This document shows positions 1 to 11,000 of a DNA stretch of 64,000 nt, piece after piece. Every line of letters begins with the position of its first letter. Positions within the stretch are counted from its first letter, which is position 1. A model generated the notes under the pieces. The model worked only from the letters and a program-made list of their open reading frames with translations, searched no databases and was not told the DNA's origin. The translations under genes were made by a program, and so were the position numbers. The DNA comes from Cryptomeria japonica (Eukaryota; Streptophyta; Pinopsida; Cupressales; Cupressaceae). The stretch covers positions 417,288,757 through 417,352,756 of the forward strand of contig NC_081415.1 in NCBI RefSeq assembly GCF_030272615.1. Direction: 5' to 3'.

Positions 1-695
1 TCACTTTAGACAGCGAGGACTGTTGTCTGTGAACATCAATCCGTAGTTGAAATTACTGAATTTTATTATAATAATATGTATTAGCGTTAAGATTTGGGAT
101 TTTAACGTGATTACATGTATTCATTGTATTCCTGCTGTTTATTTCTAACTCCACTCTTGAATGTGATACTTAATAATACTGGAAAGCGGCTTTTCTCCAT
201 TCATATTGAGTCTAAAGCTTAATATCATGATTCTAACATACGGTCTAAATATTATCACATTCCTTCAATAAAAGGGTAAATAATCTATTCTTTATTCTTA
301 CATATATTTTCACAATATATGAATTAGATTGTATAATCTAATTTATAAAATAGGGTTTAAGTTAGATCATGCAAACTAAACTGTTTTCTTTAGGTTTTAC
401 AAGATAATGTTTTAGAAAGTAATTGTTTTCTATCAAGATAAATGAGTTTTACAGGAAAGACCCAAACCCAAATCCACCAACAAAAAATATTAGATTATAA
501 TAGATATTGTGAAAGCAATAAATAGGTTTTAGAAAGTAATTGTTTATGTTATTTTTTTTTAATTGAGTTGTTATGAATACATGATTATTTTAGGTTATTA
601 GATATAAATTGAAAAGCATCATGTAATTGCGTAGATTTATTTATTTTTAGAATTGCTTGAGCAATTTACATCTCTATAAATAGAATGATAACTTA
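1..695. other. AT-rich stretch without recognised feature
   Basis: No open frame with a recognisable protein, no tandem repeat and no RNA gene was seen. It is the flank into which the LTR element at 701 inserted; its last bases give the left copy of the target duplication (TTTGT, 696-700). Confidence 0.5.
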
Positions 696-700
696 TTTGT

Positions 701-1215
701 TGTTGGAATAAATAATTCATATATTAATTATTCACATAATTGCATTAATTCACTAAATAATCGATACCTTAGTTAGTAATTAATTATTGGCATTTATTAG
801 GTAGTTAACTAATAAATTATGAATAATTAATTAATATTTATCTCCATGCATAATGGAAACTAGGAAAAGCAAACCAGGTTTAGAATTTCGAGAGTTTCAT
901 GCATTGATTAGTCTATTATGTGCTTTTTGTGCATACATGACTGATTCATGCATTCTATTTTAACTCCCAGTCTATCTTGTAGACTCCACCATTTAGGATT
1001 TCTATCTTTAGAGTTAGATGTCTTTATAAGGATGTCATATCCTTCATTGTAATTAAGCAATAAGCAATAAGCAATAAGCAATTTCAAAGCAATACATTCA
1101 ATTATTGTTAATTGTTTTCAATTCTCTTTGATGTTCAATTTTCTCTTTATGTGTGATAGGTATTCTTACAAAAGATAACTGGGCTTGTGGGATTCAACAA
1201 TCACGAATTCTAACA
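701..1215 (+). repeat. 5' LTR of the 701-3256 element
   Basis: The repeat starts TGTTGGAATAAATAATTC and ends AATTCTAACA. It matches 2751-3256 along its whole length, with point changes and one more copy of the short AAGCAAT tandem unit near 1060-1080. Confidence 0.9.
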
Positions 1216-1227
1216 TGGTATATGAGC
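1216..1227 (+). promoter_or_regulatory. Primer-binding site, initiator-tRNA-Met type, degenerate
   Basis: TGGTATATGAGC lies directly after the LTR end. It differs at two positions from TGGTATCAGAGC, the usual plant Copia primer site complementary to initiator tRNA-Met, which occurs unchanged at 27417. Confidence 0.75.
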
Positions 1228-2740
1228 TCTACATCTGAAGATTCTTGTTCGCTTATTTGGAGATTATTTTCATTTACAAAAAAAATTGTTTACGTTAATT
1301 TGAAGCTCACCATTAGTTCGAGAAGGTTCGAGAAAGTTAGGATCTTTCGTTTCGCTGAAATCCGATATACAGAGTATATTTTGCAAGGGTTTGAAGTTCG
1401 AAGGTTTTTCTCTGTTCTAGAGAGTACTTGAAAATTTAGAGTGTTTTGGGCCCAAAAGGACCTCACAGATGGATTCAGAAGGCTTATTCCATGAATTTTG
1501 ATATCAAATTTTCCTATTTTTGGTGACGGGAGCATTGGGGGCAAACATTTTCATTGGCATGCTTTTCAAGGCACGAAAATTCATACGGTCGTACCTATAC
1601 TTGCATTGGATTTTTTAAGGGATTTTAATTTTTGGCTGCTGACATCAGCATGACATCATTCTGACATCAGCAGTATTGTTAGCATGCATGGCCATTCTTT
1701 GATCCTCTTTGTGCCCTAAAAGAGGTGTTTTTTTTTGTTTTGGCCATAACTTGGTCATACAGAGTCGAAATTGGGAAAACCATATACCATTGGAAAGATA
1801 TTTCTGAGCCCGATCCAGAGATGGAGGTGTATTTTTCTGTTTTTTTCATTTTGCAAGTTTTTTTTCCAGTTGAAGTCAGAAGTTGCGGTTTGCACTCCCG
1901 AGGGTATATCTTGTGCATCCAGACTCTGTTTTTCGCAAACAAGATGGCGTTGAAAAGGTGATTAAATGCTCTATCCAGATCTCAGGTCCATTTTTTTAGA
2001 TAGCTTTCCATCCCACTACCTCTTCTTGCCAAAGTAATTAGTGACTCCCTAGCCCTATTTTGTCCTCCAATGATCGAAGCTCCATCTTTTTGGCACACAT
2101 CTCTATTTTTTAAGCATCATGGAGAATAACATTTAGATTTTTAGTACCTATCATACCTCTCCCTTGTCAGCATTATGGGGGGGTTTCTACTATTGGTGCT
2201 AATATTTCCTTGGTTTCGTGTTGGAGTGTTTTATGTATTTAGTACTTGTTCCTATGTACTAGGAGATTCTGGGCCATTTACCCTTGCATTATCCGTGAGA
2301 TGGAGAACTTATGTATTTATTCCTATGTACTGTGAGATGCATCGCGGCTATTTACCCATGCATTTTTCAGTGAGATGGAATACTTACCATATCGACACTC
2401 TTGCATTCCTATTTCTGGAGGTTCTTTTTTCAACATCATAACAGTCTTTCTACGACAGTGTTTGTAGCTTCTTCATGCTTCATGTTTCTTCATGTTTGTC
2501 TTTTGTTTCTCTTTTGGAGAGGAGTTTTGTTCCCATTCAAGGTTTTCTCCTTTGCTCTATATCTGAGAAACTTCCATGTTTGTTCATGGGTACCTCATCG
2601 GGTTTTAGGTCGGGACCCATCATGCATTCATCTTTGCATGCTTTTTCATGGGTACCTCATCGGGCTTTAGGCTGGGACTCATCATGAATTCATCTTTGCA
2701 TGCTTTTTCCTATATCTTTGCCTCTCCCCCAGTTGTGCAT

Positions 2741-2750
2741 TCAAGGGGGG
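2741..2750 (+). promoter_or_regulatory. Polypurine tract
   Basis: TCAAGGGGGG abuts the start of the 3' LTR, the expected place for the plus-strand primer of an LTR element. Confidence 0.8.
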
Positions 2751-3256
2751 TGTTGGAATAAATAATTTAGATATTAATTATTCACTTAATTGCATTAATT
2801 CACTAAATAATTGATGCCTTAGTTAGTAATTAATTATTGGCATTTATTAGTTAGTTAATTAATTAATTATGAATAATTAATTAATATTTATCTCCATGCA
2901 TAATGCAAAGTAGGAAAAACAAACTATGTTTAGAATTTTGAGAGTTTCATGCATTAATAAGTCTATTATACTTTTTGTGCATACATGACTAATTCATGCA
3001 TTCTATTTTAACTCTCATTCTATTTTGTAGACTCCAACATTTAAGATTTCTATCTTTAGAGTTAGATTTCTTTATAAAGATGTCATATCCTTCATTGTAA
3101 TTAAGCAATAAGCAATAAGCAATTTCAAAGCAATACATTCAATTATTGTTAATTGTCTTCAATTTTCTTTGTTGTTCAATTTTCTCTTTATGTGTGACAG
3201 GTATTCTTGCAGAAGATAACTAGGCTTGTGGGATTCAACAATCACAAATTCTAGCA
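2751..3256 (+). repeat. 3' LTR of the 701-3256 element
   Basis: Direct repeat of 701-1215, starting TGTTGGAATAAATAATTT and ending AATTCTAGCA. It is followed at once by the target duplication TTTGT. Confidence 0.9.
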
Positions 3257-3261
3257 TTTGT

Positions 3262-6031
3262 CTCTAAAGATGTGTTTGTGTAAATACTTATCTTTTGTAT
3301 TGTGTTATGATCCTCTAATAGACTAATTGTATGATGATACATCACTCAAAAAATGCCTTGTAGTGTACCCAAGAGATTGAATAACCACAAACTTTCCCTA
3401 GTTTGCCATATCTTTAAGTCAATGTTCAATGTCCATAAAGAATTTGTTTGTCTCATCTTCATATTTTTAATTTTGTTGAATTTTAATGGTTAATCTTCCC
3501 TTCAACATCTTATGACTAACATTTCTTCATCCATGTGTGTTTCATAAGCCATCTTGTGTAATTAGGATATCACCCATTCTAAGCATTGCCACTATGCCTA
3601 AATTCATTCACCTTGCTTGCAAACTTTGACAATATTTTGTACAACTTAAAAATTCCACTCTACATGAGAGGCCCATTCTCAAACCAATTTTGGTGATAAA
3701 TTTCAAGTCAATCATGATATCTAGAGTGTTTTTGACATATTTGCTATCATTTATTCATGTCAATATGTACTTTCTCTACATAAGATCTACATGCAAGACA
3801 AATTGTATTTTTTTACTTACTCTTTTGTATTTAGATTAGTAATTTGAATGATTTTTTTTAGCAGTGTTTGTTAGTTTTATTTAGAATTAGTCTTTCCTTT
3901 TAAAATAATGTTGGAAATAGGTGGTGGATGATTTTTTATCAACCCCCATACAATAATGATGAAGTGCCTTAACATTTATGTCAAACTGTGTTGTGAATTT
4001 GTCTTCAATGAGGTCCCAAACTATTTTGATATTTGTATTTTTTAAGGGGTAAAGGAAAATATTAATTACAAGGTGAAAAGGAGTCACACCATGCACATGA
4101 TTGATTGGTGAGACCCCTTGGTTGACAATCCATTCACTATGTCATAGCCCTTTCATCTATATCTTTTTTTATTACAAGCTAATTATTCCTTGCATTCATA
4201 TGGTAAGGAAAATTGGTGAGGGCACTTTAGAATGGGTAACCATAACTATAGAGCCTACTAAATTATTTTTACAACTTCTCCCTGCATAATAGGCTTTGCT
4301 TAATTTTCAAGTATGTATGACAAACTTTTTAATGTAATTTTAAATATTTTAGGGTTTAGGGTTTTATCAATGTCTTTTTCAATTTATTATCCAAGTAAAC
4401 ATATTTTAAAAGTTAATCACCAATAGGTTAACTATCTTCATATTATACCTAATGAAAAGGGTGAGTGCAGTATCATTATGGGCCAAATAGTGACAATAGG
4501 GGTTAAAAAAGAATTTTAACTAAGCTAATATTTGAAAATAGATATTTGACTTTTTGATTGGGCTAGGTGAAAAGTGAGTTTTACTTTGATAAAATCCAAA
4601 GCAAAATGGATATCCTTTTCTTAAAAAATGGATATAAGTTTCTAAGAAATAAATATATGTTTCTTAAAAAATGGATATCCATTTTGTAAAAGTTAACAAG
4701 TAAAAAGAAAGTCTTCTACTTTGCCAAAATGACTCACAATATATGAGAAGAGTGATGCAAAACAAATATTCAAAAAAAGGAGAATGAATATTTATTTTGG
4801 ATATTTAAATTTTTTTGATTAAATCAACCATAGTCAAGAGATAAGTTAGTTTTCTTCCATTTTTTTTTGAGGTTTTGATTTTTATTAAAATTATTCAACT
4901 TTTTAATATGATTTAGGTTTTCATTTATCAATTTTAGGAATTAGTGAAAAATTGTTAATTGTTGAGTTTTGAATTACAAATAGGTTTAAATGGTAGACAA
5001 AGGTCAAAACCCAAACCCCCCCTCACCAAACCTTTCTTCAATTGAAGAAAAAATTGATAAAAGTATTATTGAATTGAAAAACATTATAGAAAAATATCAT
5101 CAAGACCATTAGTTGTCTATAATGATACCCACCTTAGAGGGAAGTTTTTCTCATTTTAGAACCCTCACAAACCAACATGAGTCATTCTATAATCATAGTA
5201 CATTCAACATATATAACTATTAGACCTATTGCATGTTAGAGTCAACATTAGAATGAAAGAACTAACTTCTTTTGGATTAGCATATTGAAATTTACATAAA
5301 AAAAAGGAAGGATATATTATTATTTATTAGGGTAGTTAATGTTATTACAAGTCTCATTAATAACCTTTAAATTATTTTTTATTTAAATCTTACATAGTAA
5401 TCAAGCCAAAAGAACTGTAAGTATAATTGGATCAATAAATTGCAAAATCAGAGAAGATCCCAAAAGGGGGCATTATAGCAACCTACCATCATTGAGCATT
5501 TCTTAGGTATAATAGGTGTGGAAAATGTTGTAGAGCAGATGATGTATTGGAGCCTATTCAAATGAACATAGAGTGGACTTGAACAACTATTAGTGCCTAT
5601 TGAAATGAACAATTGAGAAGATGTGTGTAGGAAATGGGGAGTGGGTGAGTGACATAAGTGAGGTTGCGAAGCATTCAATTCTTGAATGCATTATAATTTT
5701 CTTCCATCAAAATTTTGTAGATGGGAAGGGATGTGTAGTTAATGTGGATGATTGAGAGGGAAAGAGTAGACAATGTAGGATAAATGTGAGGAAGTGGATG
5801 TTATAGGTGGTGATTTATTTGCTCACAATGTGGCATTGTGAACATGTACCTGCCATGTGCCACACAATAGTAGAGGTGGTCCCGACCTAAGATTGGTCAA
5901 CCATCCAAATGGGAAACTATTTTACTTGTTCGATTGTACATGTGATAGATTGGTTCCACATATGTGAGATTAAATTTTGTGTTGAATAGAAAATTTCCAG
6001 TGTGGCGGTGTATTTTTTATTAATTTTTGGT
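3262..6031. other. Unassigned AT-rich region
   Basis: No gene could be supported. A short plus-strand open frame starting at 4991 (MVDKGQNPNPP...) has the low-complexity look of the start of a retroelement gag, but it is too short to assign. The AT-rich text around 4380-4980 has several near repeats of ATGGATATCCATTTT type. Confidence 0.4.
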
Positions 6032-7190
6032 CCACATGACACTCCACATGAACCCCCAAAGATAACCCACTCCACTATGAACCCCTCTCCCCTATATAAC
6101 TTTGTAATGCATAAAAAAGGGTAATTTGAATTCTTGAGTGAAATAGGTACAAAGGAAACAATGATTCGAGTCTTCTCTTGGTTAGTACTTTTTTAATACT
6201 TCCTTGCCAAAACTTATTAATAAGAGAGTGCCCCACATCCCATTTTTACATCCCACCCAAGACTTATTTTTACACTTCGTGAATGTTAAAATTGTCTTCT
6301 TCTTTCCATAGAGATCAATCCACACAACACTCAACGTGAACCCCCAAAGATAACCCACTCCACTAAGAACCACTCTCCCCTATAAAACTTTGTAATGCAT
6401 AAAAAAAGGGTAGTTTGAATTTTTGAGTGAAAGAGGTACAAAGGAAACAATGATTCAAGTCTTGTCTTGGTTAGTACTTTTTTTAACACTTTCTTGCCAA
6501 AACTTATCAATAAGAGAGCGCTCCACATCCCATTTGTACATCCCACCCAAAACTTATTTTTATACCACATGAATGTTAAAATTGTCTTGTTCTTCTTACC
6601 ATAGAACTTGGTCCACACGACACTCCACATGAACCCCCAAAGATAACCCACTCCACTATGAACTGTTCTCGCCAATAAAACTTTGTAATGCATTAAAAAA
6701 AGGATAATTTGAATTCTTGAGTGAAAGAGTTACAAAGGAAATGATAATTCAAGTCTTGTCTTGGTTAGTACTTTTCTAACACTTCCTTGCCAAAACTTAT
6801 TAATAAGAGAGTGCCCCACATCCCATTTATACATCCCACCCAAAACTTATTTTTACACCTTGTGAATGTTAAAATTGTCTTCTTCTTCTTCTTTCCATAG
6901 AACTCAGTTCACACAACACTCCATGTGAACCTCCAAAATAACCCACTCCACTAAGAACCACTCTCCCCTATTAAACTTTGTAATGCAAAAAGAAAGGGTA
7001 ATTTGAATTCTCGAATGAAAGAGGTACAAAAGAAATGATGATTCAAGTCTTGTCTTGGTTAGTACTTTTTTAACACTTCCTTGTCATAACTTATTAATAA
7101 GAGAGCACTCCACATCCCATTTGTACATCCCACCCAAAGCTTATTTTTATACCACATGAATGTTAAAATTGTCTTGTTCTTCTACCACAG
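6032..7190. repeat. Four tandem copies of a unit of about 293 bp
   Basis: Copies start near 6032, 6320, 6613 and 6909, each with a form of CCACACGACACTCCAC followed by ATGAACCCCCAAAGATAACC. Each copy also holds ACTTATTAATAAGAGAGTGC and CTTTGTAATGCATAAAAAA. Copies differ by scattered substitutions and small indels, including in a TTC run. Minus-strand frames across it (6331-6693 and others) merely translate the repeat. No protein or known satellite was recognised. Confidence 0.85.
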
Positions 7191-7429
7191 AGCCGCACAT
7201 CCCACTTGAGCCCCCACATCTAGAGCTTATTATCACGCCTCATGATCCTAATTGAGCTCATAGCACGGTAGAGTCCATCATAGGGCATTATCAGTACGAT
7301 ATTTTGGCTATTATAAGGGTACATCGTGTTTTAATATCATGCTACACTTCTACCCTAGTCATCTAATGGCGGCTCACGCTTTCGTGTCTACCACCACATA
7401 TTTCACGTGAATTGGATGTTATAAAATAT

Positions 7430-7450
7430 CACTAGTACATTCGGGTCAAA
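7430..7450 (+). repeat. Left terminal inverted repeat of the CACTA element
   Basis: Starts with CACTA and agrees with the reverse complement of 27120-27141 at about 19 of 21 positions, with one extra G on the right side. Confidence 0.8.
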
Positions 7451-7454
7451 ATTT

Positions 7455-7641
7455 TGACAGCAAATTGTCGGAATTCCAACGGATTTTTGTCGCATTACCG
7501 ACAAAAAAAGCCATCGAAAACTTTTTGTCGGAAGTTCCGACTATCCTTGTGGTTGTCGCAATTCCGACATCAACCCCATCCTTTCCGACAGCCACCATTG
7601 ATACTCATACCCAGAAAGAATACCGTCTCGATCTGGGGCTA
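7455..7641. promoter_or_regulatory. CACTA subterminal repeats (left)
   Basis: Several copies of GTCGGAATTCC or its complement occur within about 200 bp, such as TTGTCGGAATTCC, GTCGGAAGTTCCGAC and GTCGCAATTCCGAC. Short repeated motifs in both orientations near the ends are where the En/Spm TNPA protein is known to bind. The binding role here is inferred from position and repetition. Confidence 0.65.
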
Positions 7642-7857
7642 CCGTCGGAATTCCGACATCAAAGTGTAAAAATTCCAACAAAGGAGTGTCGTCAGATGCA
7701 CAACATCCTCGTCGGAACTCTCCTGGAGGCCATCGTAATTTTAACCCTTTGGTGTCGGAATTACGATGGCCTCCAGGAGAGCTCTGACGAGGATGTTGTG
7801 CATCCGACGACACTCCTCTGTCGGAATTTTTATGCTTTGATGTCGGAATTTCAACGG
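7642..7857. repeat. Long inverted repeat (hairpin), arms about 100 bp
   Basis: 7642-7740 pairs with 7759-7857 about a centre at 7749.5. The core arm, containing GTGCACAACATCCTCGTC and CTCTCCTGGAGGCCATCG, is almost perfect, and the loop is about 16-18 bases. The outer part of each arm carries GTCGGAATT-type subterminal motifs. A transcript through it would fold into a long near-perfect duplex. Confidence 0.9.
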
Positions 7858-7894
7858 TAGGCCAATTTTTCATAAAAAAAAAAATTATAGAAAA

Positions 7895-8080
7895 AGATTG
7901 GCATTGGTATCTCTATTCTATCTCTCTTCTCTATCCCTCTCTACTATCTCTCTTCTCTCTCCCCTCTCTAGGTCTCTTTCTCCATCCCTCTCTTCTTCTC
8001 TCCCTCTCTACTTCTCTTTCTCTACCCTCTCCAGGTCATTATCTCTTCCTCTCACCCTCTCTCTCTCTCTCACCTCTAGT
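7895..8080. repeat. CT-rich microsatellite tract
   Basis: Interrupted CTCTC and TCTCCCTC runs follow the hairpin. The plus-strand Leu/Ser-rich open frame across it is a product of composition. Confidence 0.8.
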
Positions 8081-11000
8081 CTATGCATATGAGCCTTTCA
8101 AACCCACTCGGGGGTAAAATAGCCCTAAGTTGGCCTTATTTTGAGGAAAAATGCAAACGTTTAAAGGATAAAATCAGTAATTTTCTACATTGTCGACCCC
8201 AATCTATGAAAACCTTCTTGTTATTTGCACCTAAATCTGTGCATGAGAGGAGTCCAAACCCACTCAGCAAGAGAAGAGCACCTTAAGTCAGCTATAAGGA
8301 AGGTAAATTCATGAATTTAATAAACAATTATTGGGTTGGCCGACCTATGGAGGTGAAATGAAGGCACAGGTAAAAAGGAAGCATATAAAACAAAGATCAA
8401 ATGCTCATCAAATTCAATTTGCAACCAATTAAGAGGAGAAGAATTAGGGAGTAGGTCTGTGAATTAGGGTATAAAATCAGATTAAATTTATTTGTGATGC
8501 ATTATTTGTTTTTCATTTCATTCACGATATGTTCTTTCTTTCTTTCAGGATGTGAGGACTTCATTACAAGGAAAAGAACACCTTACCCAGCACGTAGAGC
8601 ATGCCAACATCATGCTTCAATGCAAGGATGAAGACACTTGATGAAAGGAGGCTTCAAGGCATGAAAGAGGACATTGACATCATGGAGGGTTTTCACATCA
8701 ATATCAACACCAAGATTCACGAGTTTAGGATGGCAACATGAGGAGCTAAACCTATTCAAAGCTTTCAACAATGCAATACAAAGGAAGGAGCATCTCAAGG
8801 CACAAGGACAATGTCAAATGATGATCAAGATATTATGAGGATTCAACAAGGAAGAAACAGAAGACTATCTTGCATTACCTTCGAAAATCCAAGAATAGCA
8901 ATCAGTAGAATAAGGAGAAATCAATAAGGATTGCTTTAAAATGAAGGGATCTACAACACGATAGGCCATATGTAAGACATCAATCACCAATGATCAAGGT
9001 ATTCAAGTCAGAGTTACAAAGGTGATCAAGGTTGGATAGATCAAGAATAAGTGGGTTCTACATCAAGCCTAGGCATTACAAAGTCTATATCAAACATATT
9101 CACCAAGGTGAATTACCCCACAAAGAGGTAGATTTTTGAATCTCAAAGAGGATTTCATCAAAGCAAGCCATTCAAGTCAAGTATATGCACCATGAAGTTG
9201 AAGCAAGCATCATCAGTATGGAGATGCAACAAAAGGAGGACCAAGCATCATCAAACATATACTTCATTAAGCACACGGTCACATAAAAGGATCAAGAACT
9301 ATTAGGAAGATGGAAGGACACAAACATGATCAAGTAGATAGTTTCAGAAGAATTAATCAAAAGCTAAGGACTTGATCATCTAGATGATACAATTTGGGAA
9401 TATGTCCCACCACCTTCATCATGTTGAGAAAACTAGATAACGTTGAGTATCAAGAGATATCGCTCAATCACATAAGCTTCGTGATGATCGACTTGGGAAG
9501 TTGAGTTGGCATCCAATCATCGTCAACCTAATCAAGTGAAGCCACATTGATATGTCCAAGTTCATCGTACTTGATTCATCTAATGAATGAGCTAGTGACA
9601 CATTTCAATGCATCAAAGTTTGTTCAAGCATACCTAACCTATTTCCTCATTGGTTAGAATTCAAGGTGGACATGTGTCCTATTCAATGTAATTATTTAAT
9701 TGGCTAGAATGGAGTTTGTTATAACAAGCCCTAATTAGGGTTTCACTATATTATCTCGACTGTTGATTTGATAGTCAATCTGGGTCATTCATTATAATGG
9801 GGGTCTATAAAAGGCCTAGCCTTTTCATTTGTAAAGGTTAATAGTTGCTAGTCAACAATTAATAGTTCATAGATAGCAGTTAGATAGCAAGTATAGTAGA
9901 GTAGGAGGAAAGAAGGAATTGTTGCCAAGACTTGTTGATTTTAATACATGATCTTCATTGAAGCATGGTGGATTTCTATGTGTAATTTCTACTTGTTGCA
10001 TGGCTTCTTGTTACTTCTCAAGTCTAGATAAATTTCATATATTGCAATGGAGAAATGTGATGATTTCTTGATGGAATTCCTGTTCATACTATTTGTAATT
10101 TGCTGGTTGTAAGTTGCATTGTACGGTTAGTCTGAACTTCATCAAGCATAAGTTCAATTGTGAATGTTCACTTAAATTGCACTAGTTCTGGGTATTCGAA
10201 TGAATGTTCATGATATGAAACCCTTCATTATTCCTTAGAAGATTGCATTAGTTTTGTGTACTTGTTTATGCATGGCAAAGCAAAGCTTGATTATGGAATT
10301 CCTCTATCAAATCATCATCCTTTATTGTCACTATTCTTAGGATTAAATTAGATCTCTAAACCCTTTATCTCTTTTGTCTTTTATTTTCCAAGCAAGTTAG
10401 TGTAGAGTCCAAGTTTCGATAGAGTTCAAGAAAAATGTAAGCCCCCTTGCGATTCTAGCAAAATCACACCATATTCACTAAGTCTATCCCATGCAATTAA
10501 GTTGCATAGTTCGTATTGTAAACCTTGGAGTTTCTTTGATTGATCACTTTGTTTAGCATTCAAAGTTTCTTTGTTCAAGAGATGATAGAATACCTTGGTA
10601 TTTTATTGTGTTCGCGGTGCATAAAAAAACATCAATAGGTGGTTCTAGATGAAAGATAGTTGTGGGTTTGCATGCATGTTTAGTGCATGATTCAAGGAGG
10701 TTGTTTGCAACTTTCTCATTGAGGAGATGTTGGTATGCAATCATTAGTCCCTCATCATCTCTACAATATTTTCTTGATGGATTCCTTGACTAGTGGAATT
10801 GTTTGGCAAATCAGATTTGGAGTTGATTTGGTGTCTTTGTCTTGAGATACATATGGTATTTCTTTGTATCTCAGTTTGCAAGTTATTGATGTGATGATGA
10901 TTTTTACTTGCGTCATTGTTTTAGATCTACAAGTTACGCAGTTGTATGGATTTAATCCACCCATTGGTGATGCAAAGCCATTGTTGTTGAGACAGGATCC

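Larger units (their letters stand above)
701..3256 (+). mobile_element. Complete non-autonomous LTR retrotransposon (2.56 kb)
   Basis: Two direct repeats of about 510 bp begin TGTTGGAATAAATAA and end in CA. They bound an internal region of about 1.5 kb. The element is flanked on both sides by the 5-bp duplication TTTGT (696-700 and 3257-3261). A primer-binding site follows the left LTR and a purine run precedes the right LTR, which fixes the orientation as plus. No gag, protease, integrase or reverse transcriptase motif is visible in the internal region; its short open frames look accidental. The element therefore depends on enzymes from elsewhere, probably a Copia element judging by the primer site. 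Size and content put it between TRIM and LARD classes. Boundaries are well supported; the family is inferred. Confidence 0.9.

Noticed and set aside
4991-5110. Short frame MVDKGQNPNPPSPNLSSIE as a possible gag start
   Set aside because: It ends after about 40 codons with nothing recognisable after it and no LTRs nearby.
6331-6693. 120-codon minus-strand frame with Trp-Gly-rich text
   Set aside because: It spans more than one unit of the 293-bp tandem repeat and repeats itself with the unit.
9806-10450. Solo LTR ending near 10450
   Set aside because: A TATA-like box and LTR-like texture are present, but no TG...CA ends with a target duplication could be fixed, so only the TATA-like site is listed.
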